Origin: Acytostelium subglobosum LB1
Lineage: Eukaryota; Evosea; Eumycetozoa; Acytosteliales; Acytosteliaceae
Reading direction: 5' to 3'
Length of the DNA: 64,000 nucleotides
Assembly (NCBI RefSeq): GCF_000787575.1
Contig: NW_012236530.1
Coordinates: 124,001-188,000, forward strand
Numbering within the stretch: position 1 is the first letter of the stretch; every line of letters starts with the position of its first letter. Below, piece after piece: positions 9,774 through 20,832 of this stretch. The notes below the pieces were generated by a model. The model did not search any database. It had not been told where the DNA came from and saw nothing but the letters and a program-made list of their open reading frames with translations. A program made the position numbers and the translations under genes.

Positions 9774-10708
9774 ATGGGAGGTAAAAGAAAGGTTGTAGAG
9801 ACAGTGTTGATCAGATTGCATTGCATGATCTTGTGATGAAGGAACATAATGAACTCAAAGCGCATGGACATAGATTGATAAAGGAATACATTCACTTCAT
9901 TGCATTGAAGGTCTTTGAATCCGATGTGGACTCAACAAAGCTATTGCCATCACTCCCAATTGAAAAGGTGTGGCGATGTCATGTATTAGAGTTGGAAAGC
10001 TATACATCAATGTGCAGTGCAGTCAACATGACATTGAATCACAGACTATCATCAAAGTACGATAAAGAAGACATCAAGAGCACGAGATATCAACGAACAT
10101 TGACATTGTATAAAGATCAATTTGGCAAACAACCAGACATCATCATTTGGGATCCACAATACCTTTTGAGTCCCTTGTCATCAACTACAACAACAATTGG
10201 AGTGGCTGCACCAACATCCCTTCCTTCTCAATCTCAATCTGTTGGTCCAGTGGAGCAACAACAACACAATTTGAGTCTCTCGTCATCAACAAATGGAGTG
10301 GCACCAATCATTATTGCTCAATCTCAATCTGTTGATCTAGTGGAGCAACAACAAAAGAAACCACGAGTGGATCCACCCAATACAATTGTACCGACTACAA
10401 CGACAACAACGACAACAGAGACAACAGCGACAACAGCGACAACAGCAATTGTAACAGTCACCTCGAATGCCGAACATTTGAACCTTCGAGTTCAGAACTA
10501 TGACGGAGTGGATGTAATCTTCAAAATAATGACAACAACTCCTCTCAGGAAACTAATGGAGGCCTATTGCATACGTCTATCCCTCAATCTAAAATCAATT
10601 GTATTTCTATTCGATGGCAAAGCTCTCCAACCTGACTTCTCCTCTGCAGCTTATGGAATTATAAACAATGACATAATTGATGTTGTAAAACAACACAAGG
10701 TCGATTAG
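9774..10708 (+). pseudogene. GRDP-like + SUMO-like family member, N-terminus out of frame
   Basis: Compared with the copy at 46999-46114 (MARKRKLKTVKDV...), the ATG at 9774 starts a matching MGGKRKVVETV, but about 28 bases are missing after it, so the rest (VDQIALHDLVMKEH...) is in another frame. The body is open to 10708 and could start at ATG 9836 (about 290 residues). Residues after that: a helical block with EKVWRCHVLELESY, like the W-H/R-C-H core of plant glycine-rich domain proteins (DUF1399); a spacer with two internal repeats of Q-SQSV(G/D)-VEQQQ and Thr repeats; and a SUMO-like domain (about 215-290) with TTPLRKLMEAYCIR and a final DIIDVVKQ. No terminal Gly-Gly, so not a conjugated modifier. 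Either a pseudogene or a shortened gene. Confidence 0.65.
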
Positions 10709-10829
10709 TCGACACGCGATCTTTTGGTCCAAACTTTGTTCACACTTTCGCTCCACAAAGACGAACGAGTCGATGTATTAATCTATTGTTCACACAATCG
10801 TATATATACATATATACATATATAAATCA

Positions 10830-12151
10830 ATGTTATCTTTAAGATTTCCAACACAATCCATCTTAAGATGTCACGTGTACAGTAAATGGTTGGGTCTTAA
10901 TACATTCACTACAACCTCAGCATCAACATCAACATCGACCGATCAAGCAGTATCATCTACATCTACATCATCGACAAAGACAAACAGACGACCATCATCA
11001 TCAGCAACAGGTAACACTAGGAGTGGAGGAGTACGACCTGCACAGAAGAAACTTAGAGGAAATGACGCACCGAGAAAGTCATTCATTCCATTCACAAGTA
11101 GCGAGATTGTAAATAAACAGAAGGAGATGAGGAAGATGAAGCCGAGAGAGCCATTGGCACCAATCGATCCAGAGCGTATTATGGCCACGTCATATATGGT
11201 CACAGAAGAGTCGACAAAGAACGAGAAAGAGTTTGAGGACAAGATCAAACAGCTGATGATCGAGCAACAGACAGAGGAGTTGACCAAGGTCAAGATCCCG
11301 CAGGAGCTGATCGATGGACTCGACTTCCGCAAGCGATACAGTCCCGAAGTGATACGCTTCGCCGACTACTTCTTTGCCCATCAATCCAAGCTGGTGACCA
11401 TGGCCATCAAGGCCGCCGACTTCCCCACCAACCCACTGCCACAGATCGCATTTGTCGGTCGCTCCAACGTGGGCAAGTCCACGCTGCTCAATACACTACT
11501 TGGCGATCAGCTGGCCCGAGTGTCAAAGACTCCCGGATGTACAAAGTCAATCAACTTCTACTCACTATGGGAGAAGATCATGCTGGTCGACCTGCCAGGC
11601 TATGGATTCTCCAAAGTATCCAAAGAAAAAGCCTCAGTCTGGGGCAGGAGTATATCAGAGTACTTGCTCACATCACATCAGTATGTTTGATCATGATATC
11701 CATTCAATCAATCACTAACAATCAATCACTCAATCAATCATTCAAACATAGCTTGTTGAAGGTGTTCCTGTTGATTGATGGCAAAGTTGGATGTCAAAAG
11801 AATGATTTGGAGGTGATGAAGTTGTTGGACGAGCATAGAGTGGCATTCCAGATCATCTTGACAAAGATTGATAAGGCAACACCGACAGGACTAAAGAGGA
11901 TATACAAGACAGTCAAGGCAGAGATCATGGAGAACCTCAGTTGCATGCCAAACATTGTTCAATGCAGCTCATTGGAGCAGCGTGGAATACAACAGGTGCG
12001 AGCATTGATATTGGAGGTCACTCAACTGGACAAAGACAGCTTCAACAAGACCAAGGAGTTGGCACAGTTACAACCAAAGGTGGAACACATGCCACACGTC
12101 CAACGTCAAATCGATGAACTAAAGACTAGACCTCTGAGGCGACGCGAATAA
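10830..12151 (+). CDS. EngB/YihA-type GTPase, probably mitochondrial
   Basis: Two exons, 10830-11680 and 11752-12151 (intron 11681-11751, GTATGT...TAG, phase 2), 416 residues. The N-terminus is basic, Ser/Thr-rich and fits a mitochondrial targeting presequence. The TRAFAC-class GTPase domain holds G1 GRSNVGKS (about 211), a G2 Thr in TPGCTK, G3 DLPGYG and G4 TKID, which together are diagnostic of the EngB (GTPBP8) branch that assists large ribosomal subunit assembly. The tail (about 370-416) is a charged helix not present in bacterial EngB. Longer than bacterial EngB (about 200 residues) because of the N-terminal extension. The 5' flank is short and AT-rich. Confidence 0.9.
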
Positions 12152-12188
12152 ACTACAGACGACTACTGATCGATCATCACTATAACAC

Positions 12189-14546
12189 TTAACTTGTTGT
12201 TGTTTGTTGTTGGACTTGACGCTGGACAAGCTGATGGTAAAGGCCATTGGGCTTGGCCATGAGTACGGCGTGTGGTCCAAACTCAGAGACGCGTCCATTG
12301 GAGACCACCGCGATAGAGTCGGCATTCTGGACCGTGCTCAGACGATGTGCGATCACCAGGGTGGTACGACCCTTCATCAGCACCTGAAGGGCATCTTGCA
12401 CCAGACCCTCGCTTTCCGAGTCGAGCGCACTTGTAGCCTCGTCCAGTATGAGTATCTTGGGGTTCTTTAGGATGGCCCTTGCGATGGCAATCCTTTGCTT
12501 CTGACCGCCGCTCAGTTGTACTCCACGCTCACCAACGATAGTGTCGTAGCCCATTGGGAAGGATATGATGAACTGGTGTGCATTGGCCTGGCGTGCTGCC
12601 TCCTCAATCTGATCACGTGTGGCGTTTGGATTGCCATAGCTCAGATTCTCGAGGATGGTCGTGGCAAAGAGTGCGGGCTCCTGATTGACGATTCCAATCT
12701 GTTTCCGCAGCCATGATGCGCTCAACTCTTGAATGGGGACGCCATCGATTGTGATTGTGCCTTCGTTCGCGTCATAGAATCGTTCGAGCAATGCTGCGAT
12801 AGTGGACTTGCCGCCACCACTTGGTCCGGCCAGCGCGATGACCTGTCCAGGCTGAAGAGTAAGATTGAATTCCTTGAGGACCTGGATATTCTTGCGAGCG
12901 GGATACCTGAATCCAACAGAGTCGAACTCAATCCTGCCCTTGATGTTGGCCAGACGCTTGCCGCGCTGACGTGGGATGGTCGACTGACGGTTGATCATCT
13001 CTGTGATGCGCTCCATGCCACCAGACGCATTTGAGATCTGTGTGAAGAGCACGGAGAGCTGGGAGAAAGATGCCTGCATCGACATTGTATGAATGATGAA
13101 TGATGTCAGCTGGCCAGAGGTGATCTCGCCTGAGGCCACAAGGTTGCCTCCATACCAATATACGAGCAAACTGACTGCGTTGAGCGCCATTGATGTGACG
13201 CCCTGGAAAATGCCGATCTGGATACCGGTCTCGGTCGCAAGGTCCAGCGACTCCTTGCTCTTGGCGGCGAATCTACGCGCCTCCAAGTCCTCGTTGGCAA
13301 ACGCTACGACAGTCCGCAGGTTGCCAATGGCCTCCTCGGCCACCGACGTCGACTGAGCCATGGCCTCTTGCGACCGGATTGACAGGCGCTTGAGCCAGCC
13401 CGCGTACAACGTGCCTATGCCAACCATTGTTGGCAGGATTGTGATCATGGCCACCGACAACTTGGACGAGATGAGGAAGAGTGAGACGACTCCACCAACT
13501 ATCTGAGCGATTGATCGCACGCCCAGCGACACAGAGTGCTTGAGCGCTGAGCGCACCAACTGCACGTCGTTGGTCAGCCTGTTGATCAGGTCACCTGTCG
13601 AGTGGAAGTCAAAGAAGGCGACCTCCTGGTCCAGCAGCGATTGGAACAGTGTGTTGCGCAGGTTGTTGCTGTAGCGCTCGCAGGCGATTGAGATGAGGGT
13701 CGTGTAGACAAAGTTGAGTCCGGCCTGCGCCAGCAGGATGAGCACGGCATGGACGGCCGGATCACGCAACGACTCGCCCTTCTTTGCCGAATCAATCAAC
13801 TTTCCAAACACCTTTGGTATCTGAATGCCAAGGTATGCGGACACCAAAGCAGTGACGATTCCAAATGCCATCAGCCATACATCACGTCCAATCAATTTCC
13901 AAAACAGTTGATGTGATGTTAGTTGTCTGCTCCACTCTTCATCAGTCTCCTCGTCAAGCAAGAATATTGGATTGTCGATGGATGATGTAGTGGCACCATC
14001 ATCATCATTGTTGGTACCATCATCGCAGTGAGCGACCTGTATCAATACACCTTGATCATTGAATGTGAGCATAACCAATCCAGCAATACACAATGTAATA
14101 GTACCAGCCAATCCAACTGTCGCGTATGTTCTGTTGCCATATCCATTTCCATTTCCACTGCCGCCAGTGCTGTTGCCAGTGTTGTTACCAGTATTGTTTT
14201 TGTTGTTGACTGTTGTTGATCTCTGGGATGAGGTGGAATATGTTCGGATGTGTGATGATCGAGTGAACTGGTTGATGGTGGAAGAGGCGTTGGGGCTGGT
14301 AGCAGTCATGGTCGGATGAAGTGCATTCCTATACATTGGTGATATACAGTTGTTGTAAACAGATAATAGTACATTGTTGTTGTTGTTTGATGTGATTGAT
14401 GACTTTGTTGATGACTTTGTTGATTGAGAGAGTGTCACTGACTGAAGCCATTGAGTGAGCTTCAGCTGATTGTGAATGACATTATGTTGTTGAGATCGAT
14501 GATTATAACTCAACAATCTTGATCTGTTTAAACAACGAGATGTCAT
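12189..14546 (-). CDS. ABC transporter B family half-transporter, mitochondrial type
   Basis: Start taken at ATG 14546 (MTSRCLNRSRLLSYNHRSQQ), 785 residues; codons upstream in frame have no ATG. The basic N-terminus looks like a mitochondrial presequence, followed by a first hydrophobic segment (GTITLCIAGLVMLTF). Then comes a six-helix type 1 exporter domain and a single nucleotide-binding domain with Walker A GPSGGGKST, Q-loop NQEPALF, signature LSGGQKQR, Walker B ILILDEATSALD and H-loop AHR. The layout and spacing resemble animal ABCB8/ABCB10 of the mitochondrial inner membrane rather than ABCB7/ATM1. It should work as a homodimer; substrate unknown. Codon use is fairly GC-rich. Convergent with EngB, with only 37 bases between the stops. 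Confidence 0.88.
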   Translation of the reverse strand: MTSRCLNRSRLLSYNHRSQQHNVIHNQLKLTQWLQSVTLSQSTKSSTKSSITSNNNNNVLLSVYNNCISPMYRNALHPTMTATSPNASSTINQFTRSSHIRTYSTSSQRSTTVNNKNNTGNNTGNSTGGSGNGNGYGNRTYATVGLAGTITLCIAGLVMLTFNDQGVLIQVAHCDDGTNNDDDGATTSSIDNPIFLLDEETDEEWSRQLTSHQLFWKLIGRDVWLMAFGIVTALVSAYLGIQIPKVFGKLIDSAKKGESLRDPAVHAVLILLAQAGLNFVYTTLISIACERYSNNLRNTLFQSLLDQEVAFFDFHSTGDLINRLTNDVQLVRSALKHSVSLGVRSIAQIVGGVVSLFLISSKLSVAMITILPTMVGIGTLYAGWLKRLSIRSQEAMAQSTSVAEEAIGNLRTVVAFANEDLEARRFAAKSKESLDLATETGIQIGIFQGVTSMALNAVSLLVYWYGGNLVASGEITSGQLTSFIIHTMSMQASFSQLSVLFTQISNASGGMERITEMINRQSTIPRQRGKRLANIKGRIEFDSVGFRYPARKNIQVLKEFNLTLQPGQVIALAGPSGGGKSTIAALLERFYDANEGTITIDGVPIQELSASWLRKQIGIVNQEPALFATTILENLSYGNPNATRDQIEEAARQANAHQFIISFPMGYDTIVGERGVQLSGGQKQRIAIARAILKNPKILILDEATSALDSESEGLVQDALQVLMKGRTTLVIAHRLSTVQNADSIAVVSNGRVSEFGPHAVLMAKPNGLYHQLVQRQVQQQTTTS

Positions 14547-14726
14547 AGTGATATATATCTCTGTGATCAAATAATGTTTGAATGACTGATTGATCACATT
14601 CGTCTTTTCATTGTTGATTGATCAGATCTACACTCACACACACACATTCGATCAATAATAATCATTCATATCCACTCAATCAATCATAAATATATATATA
14701 TATATACAATCACATGATGAAGAGTG

Positions 14727-15341
14727 ATGGATGAAGTTGCAGGATGTCTAGACGCGTATAATGAACTGGACAAACAATGGACGATCTTTAGGGACAAGGG
14801 CACAAAGGTTGCCAACAAGATGGTCAACACACATCTTAGATTGACGTACGTCGATGTCAACGAATGGAGCACATCTATAAAGGATAACATCAATCTACAT
14901 CGTCAACTCAAAGATGTAATGTTCAAGTCCGTCATCGATCAATACCAACAACTCTACAGCTGCTACTGCGAGCTCTCAACCATCGTCGACAAGTTAACAC
15001 AACGCAAGGATACCCTACTTCGTGTCCACTCCAACTATCCAAACAACAACAATCTCACTCGCTTTGGTATGTTATGTTGTGTCTTGTCTTGACTTATCTT
15101 GGCATGCTTACTCACTCACTCTTCATTCATAGTCAACTACTTTATAGACATCGTTGACATGTACCGTGGATCATTGAATAACAAGCAGGAGATATTGCAG
15201 TCGGTACTTGGATGTGAGGATCGTGATAAGCTCACTCTTGCACTTGCAGCATGGCAGAGTGATATACACATCAATAGAGACAACATCAGTACCATCCAAG
15301 ATATGTTCACAACTCAATTGTCAATGACCTTCCCATCTTGA
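14727..15341 (+). CDS. conserved small helical protein, possibly C1orf109/AIRIM-like
   Basis: Two exons, 14727-15066 and 15133-15341 (intron 15067-15132, GTATGT...TAG, phase 1), 182 residues, mostly alpha-helical and without low complexity. ATG 14727 is chosen over the in-frame GTG before it. The C-terminal part (YFIDIVDMYRGSLNNKQEIL then LALAAWQSDIHI) loosely resembles the C-terminal part of animal C1orf109/AIRIM, a partner of AFG2 in ribosome maturation, where similar length and W-containing spacing occur. That match is from memory and weak. It shares a divergent promoter region of about 180 bases with the ABC transporter gene. Confidence 0.6.
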
Positions 15342-15469
15342 ATTGATAATATAATATAATATATACATTCGATGTAGCAGCATACACTAGTACATCGGTC
15401 GTTTAATATAGCTTACTACTCAACTGATCGTTCGGTCGAGTTTGATTGATTGATCGATGTGAGTTGATC

Positions 15470-15901
15470 TTATCTCATCAAGTCACTTAACATTTGAGAC
15501 TCCTTCTTTGTTGACTTTAACTTCTTTGCTTTCTTCTCCTTTAGAGTGACCTTTTGTTGCTTTGCTCTTTGGTCAGTCCACTTGACAGCCTTATCTATTA
15601 TATCTCTCTTCTTCTCAGCAGCCTTTGACTTTTGTTTGATTGTCATCTTCTTTCGCAACAATGCCAAGTTTGCAGCCAACACTTCATTCTCATCTACCTT
15701 CTTCTCTCTTATTATATCTATGTTATTGTTGTTGTTTTTGATGATGATGTTAATATGACATGTGATAAGATGTGATTTGATTGATTTGATTGATCACATA
15801 CCAAGAGGTGATTTATAAACTTTGTTTACTCTTTTATCATTATCATCTGTATCCTTATCTCTATTGAGTATACTCAGTTGTTGTTTAATGATCTTGGACA
15901 T
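15470..15901 (-). CDS. small basic Lys-rich protein, possibly AROS/RPS19BP1-like
   Basis: Two exons, 15901-15802 and 15717-15470 (intron 15801-15718, GTATGT...TAG, phase 1), 115 residues. The protein begins MSKIIKQQLSILNRDKDT, has a conserved-looking core KSPLDIIREKKVDENEVLA, and ends in a Lys-rich helical tail, as in nucleolar or ribosome-assembly factors. The core resembles the KSALDEYR...NLKFL segment of animal RPS19BP1 (AROS), but the match is short. Probably nuclear or nucleolar. Convergent with the 14727 gene. Confidence 0.6.
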
Positions 15902-17760
<1,859 letters not shown>

Positions 17761-17997
17761 GCGAACAGCTCACCAGCTTCCTCTGTCCAATGTTGTGTAA
17801 TAAAACCCCCTTCTATCACGGTCCTGGTAACCGTCAGTCAACTGTCGATTTCATCCAGTTGTCTGTCGCGTCCAGGACATTGTAACAAACATCATCATGC
17901 CTCTTGTCTTCTCCCAGCCATCCTAACCACCTTTGTCCAATAATTGTATCCACCCTATCGGAAGTGGCCTTGGACCCGAGGTATTCTGGTTCACTTA

Positions 17998-19536
17998 TCA
18001 TGACTGTGTGGCCGTGAAGCCGACTTTATTTATGAAGGCATTGACTCGTCCAAGGATGTCATCATTGAATTTGTTGATGTCTCTGTGGTCGTACTGGACG
18101 GTAGGGAGTTCGTTTGTGAATTCAGAGGAATCCCTGTTTGATTCAGAACCATGGTCTATGTATTTGAACGGTGCATGGGGATGGTCCGAGAAGTATTCGT
18201 CACGCACATACAGACTCCATTGAACTGGAAGAGAACGTTGTTTCGCATTAAGGTATTCCAACCGGATCTGTTTATCAAAGCCTAGAGATCGGAGAAGCAG
18301 CATTGGGTCAATGGTGATACCATGTTTCTTGAAGCAGGATGTGATATGCGTTCGGAATTTGATTGGACTTGCCAACTTGAGGAGCCAATTAGAGTCATAC
18401 ACTTCTATAGATTTGTCTGAATCCGATTCTTTAACATTGATCCTCAACGATGATGATCCAGGCAGAGGTTGTGAATGACCATTCAAAACAATGTTGAATA
18501 TAAGAGAGATGGGCTTGGGTTGTGACTCTGACAGTGGCTCTGATCGTGGCTGTTCTGGAAATGTTATGGTACATTGGCGATTGAAATCAAATGAATGAAA
18601 GTAGTAATTATCGCTCCATTCGAGGTGGTCATTGTTGATTGACATCTGGGTAAAGAGAGCCAAGGTTTGCTCCAACTCTGTTACCTCCATCGATCCAAAC
18701 TCTGGCTGGATTTGTCGATAGTAAGTCAGCTTCTTTAAATGTTGTTGAAACATCCTTTTGAATGAGAGTGGGTCGAGGCTAGATTGGTCAATGAACAGAT
18801 GGAGGTGTGCCAAGCTCGACAAAATTTCTGCTCGATAATTGTAAGACTTTGTCCATGGGTGGGATAGGCGAGACAATGCCCTTTGTTCAAACAGACCATT
18901 GAGGAATTCAAGGTCAATGAGTCCATCAGAGAATGAATGCAGTGTTGAGAAATCCTCCAACTTGAAATAGAAATGGTTTTCGTTCCGTCCCTCGATGACC
19001 AGCCAATCAGATATATTATCGCTTACTGTCTCCGAGTCTTTAAACTCACGATTCTTGTCATAGGGGTGGTTGATGAGATGTATTGTCTGGACACCGTGCG
19101 TTGTAAAGTCGTATAAAGTGACATGAAGGTGGAGATCCTCGACATTTTTGTTGACTCTATATTTTTCGGCGCGAGGATAAATCGCAAAGTTGAAGAAGAG
19201 TAGGATCTTTACCATTCGATGATATTGTCTTGTTTCTTTGGGAATGAGCACAGTGAGATGTCCCTCAATGATATCGGACACACGTAGTATACCATCCTTC
19301 AGCTGATCTTCAGATGCCTCTTGAACAATGACCAAGGGTTCTCCCCTTGGTACAAAACGTCCACCTGGCCATTTGTATTTAAAAACCTTCTTTGCTCCAT
19401 CCGAGAGGAACGTGATCAATGTCTTACAAGCAATGATTGAAGCATCAACATCTTCTTGAGTCAGTATGCTGTTTGAGTGTGATTGAGCCAATTGTTGAGA
19501 TACATCATCAGTCTCCTTTCTCTTGTGACCAGTCAA
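17998..19536 (-). CDS. uncharacterised protein, C-terminal part of possible F-box gene
   Basis: About 512 codons open to the stop at 17998, but no ATG at its upstream end: the frame begins in an Asn/His codon run (HNHNNNN...NNNNNNSR) just inside the end of the F-box reading frame. Two explanations: it is the C-terminal part of the same gene joined by an intron near 19540-19700, or its first exon was not found. I could not find a splice pair with matching phase and good consensus. The protein (VFKYKWPGGRFVPRGEPLVI, LLFFNFAIYPRAEKY) shows no family I recognise; it is globular, with no membrane span or low complexity after the start. Confidence 0.55.
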   Translation of the reverse strand: MTGHKRKETDDVSQQLAQSHSNSILTQEDVDASIIACKTLITFLSDGAKKVFKYKWPGGRFVPRGEPLVIVQEASEDQLKDGILRVSDIIEGHLTVLIPKETRQYHRMVKILLFFNFAIYPRAEKYRVNKNVEDLHLHVTLYDFTTHGVQTIHLINHPYDKNREFKDSETVSDNISDWLVIEGRNENHFYFKLEDFSTLHSFSDGLIDLEFLNGLFEQRALSRLSHPWTKSYNYRAEILSSLAHLHLFIDQSSLDPLSFKRMFQQHLKKLTYYRQIQPEFGSMEVTELEQTLALFTQMSINNDHLEWSDNYYFHSFDFNRQCTITFPEQPRSEPLSESQPKPISLIFNIVLNGHSQPLPGSSSLRINVKESDSDKSIEVYDSNWLLKLASPIKFRTHITSCFKKHGITIDPMLLLRSLGFDKQIRLEYLNAKQRSLPVQWSLYVRDEYFSDHPHAPFKYIDHGSESNRDSSEFTNELPTVQYDHRDINKFNDDILGRVNAFINKVGFTATQS

Positions 19537-20039
19537 TCTGCTATTATTATTATTGTTGTTGATGTTGTTATTGTTGTGATTGTGTCACCATTATGGTATA
19601 TAGATGAGTTGGACTCTAGAGTGTTGATTGACTTGAGGACATGTACCAAGGCAGAGGGTACAAGAAAGTCAGAGGGAAATAGTAACTTGTAAAGCATACA
19701 ATAGGTCAATGATGATGATGATGATGATGACAGATTGTTGACATTGTTGTTGTTGTTGTTGTTGTCATCTGCCAGTATTACTCTTCCCATTTGTTTGTCA
19801 TCATCTTTGACATCTTTGACGTTATGGTCATCCTCATCATCATCATCATCTTCTTCTTCTTTGTCACGATAATCACCAAACAATCTATTTAAAAGTAGCG
19901 GCTCCCAGATGATGTTTGCGCGACTGATCTTTAGCCAACTTTTGCATACAAGGCCATATCGTGAGACATCAGAGCAATGTGAGACTCTCTGGAAGATATG
20001 TTTTATCAAGGTGATGTTGGTCTGGAAATGACTAATCAT
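19533..20039 (-). CDS. F-box protein N-terminal part
   Basis: ATG at 20039, open for 168 codons. The start MISHFQTNITLIKHIFQRV then CSDVSRYGLVCKSWLKISRA, followed by IIWEPLL, is a typical F-box (Skp1-binding) domain of the dictyostelid kind. It is followed by an acidic tract (EEEDDDDDEDD), an Asn run and a short hydrophobic segment. The tail TITTITTSTTIIIIAD is the wrong-frame reading of an Asn codon run, so the true product probably leaves this frame before about 19600 and continues into the 17998-19536 frame. Treated as the first part of one gene with moderate confidence. Confidence 0.6.
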   Translation of the reverse strand: MISHFQTNITLIKHIFQRVSHCSDVSRYGLVCKSWLKISRANIIWEPLLLNRLFGDYRDKEEEDDDDDEDDHNVKDVKDDDKQMGRVILADDNNNNNNNVNNLSSSSSSSLTYCMLYKLLFPSDFLVPSALVHVLKSINTLESNSSIYHNGDTITTITTSTTIIIIAD

Positions 20040-20217
20040 ATAGAAATATAGATAGAGATTTAGAAATAGAAATGGTGATTTCTCGTTCCAGTCTCTGTTT
20101 TTAATGGTTGAATTGAGGGAAGAGTGAACTCCTAATATTAGAATTATTTATTTATTTATTAGATCTTTCTAGAATTCTCCAAGTTGTTGGATTATTGATA
20201 ATTTAGTAGTATCAAAA

Positions 20218-20470
20218 ATGTAAGTGAACTATATATAACTAACTCAGTTACCAACATAACTAACTAATTCTTCCATATTAATATAGGAGGGAAGATTATA
20301 TTGAGATAATTGGAATAGAGTCTCTTCAGGTCTCAAATGACTCTCCATGGTAAGTTTGAATGAATAGATTGACTATCCAGAAGTTTCTAATTATTTGTTA
20401 TTATTCTCCTAGGCGTCCTATGTACTCTTATGACTCTGGTTGTGATGCACTCTTAATATCATTTTTGTGA
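20218..20470 (+). CDS. possible spliced micro-gene with start codon split by an intron
   Basis: Three consensus exons: AT at 20218-20219 before a GTAAGT donor, 20287-20349, and 20413-20470, with introns 20220-20286 and 20350-20412. Splicing creates an ATG from AT plus G and a 40-residue frame, MREDYIEIIGIESLQVSNDS and on, to a TGA at 20470. Both introns have good GTAAGT donors and TAG acceptors and the phases agree. Alternatively these are 5' untranslated exons, or an upstream frame, of the gene starting at 20481. No homology recognised. Confidence 0.35.
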
Positions 20471-20480
20471 TTTTAAGAAG

Positions 20481-20822
20481 ATGAATCAAGATGATGTCAT
20501 TGGTGATACACTGGAGGGTGGTCTCATCATTGTCGACAATAATAACAAGTTAGTAGAGATAGAACATCTCGCTGCAACAAAGTTTACAACTTCAAATCAA
20601 ACAGCAAGATCACCATGGAGTATGTTCCAAGCACTTATACTCTTTGGCTCCATTTTGGCACCTTTGAACTCCATGAGACTGTTTTCACTCCTTTGCTATC
20701 AAGAGAAACCAATCAAATCATCAATCTTTACTTATTTATATGACAAACGACAGATCGCCATGAGAATAGATAATGCAAGTCGTACCATATCGCATTTCCC
20801 AACAACAACAATGTACATATAG
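20481..20822 (+). CDS. uncharacterised 113-residue protein
   Basis: ATG 20481, open to 20822; begins MNQDDVIGDTLEGGLIIVDN. It holds one hydrophobic segment (MFQALILFGSILAPL), and no family is recognised. It lies 10 bases downstream of the putative spliced micro-frame and ends 11 bases before the stop of the converging WDR59-TLDc gene. The lack of a clear domain and the tight fit make a real protein only moderately likely; it could be a remnant or the coding exon of a transcript with two upstream introns. Confidence 0.4.
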   Translation: MNQDDVIGDTLEGGLIIVDNNNKLVEIEHLAATKFTTSNQTARSPWSMFQALILFGSILAPLNSMRLFSLLCYQEKPIKSSIFTYLYDKRQIAMRIDNASRTISHFPTTTMYI

Positions 20823-20832
20823 TTATCTATGT

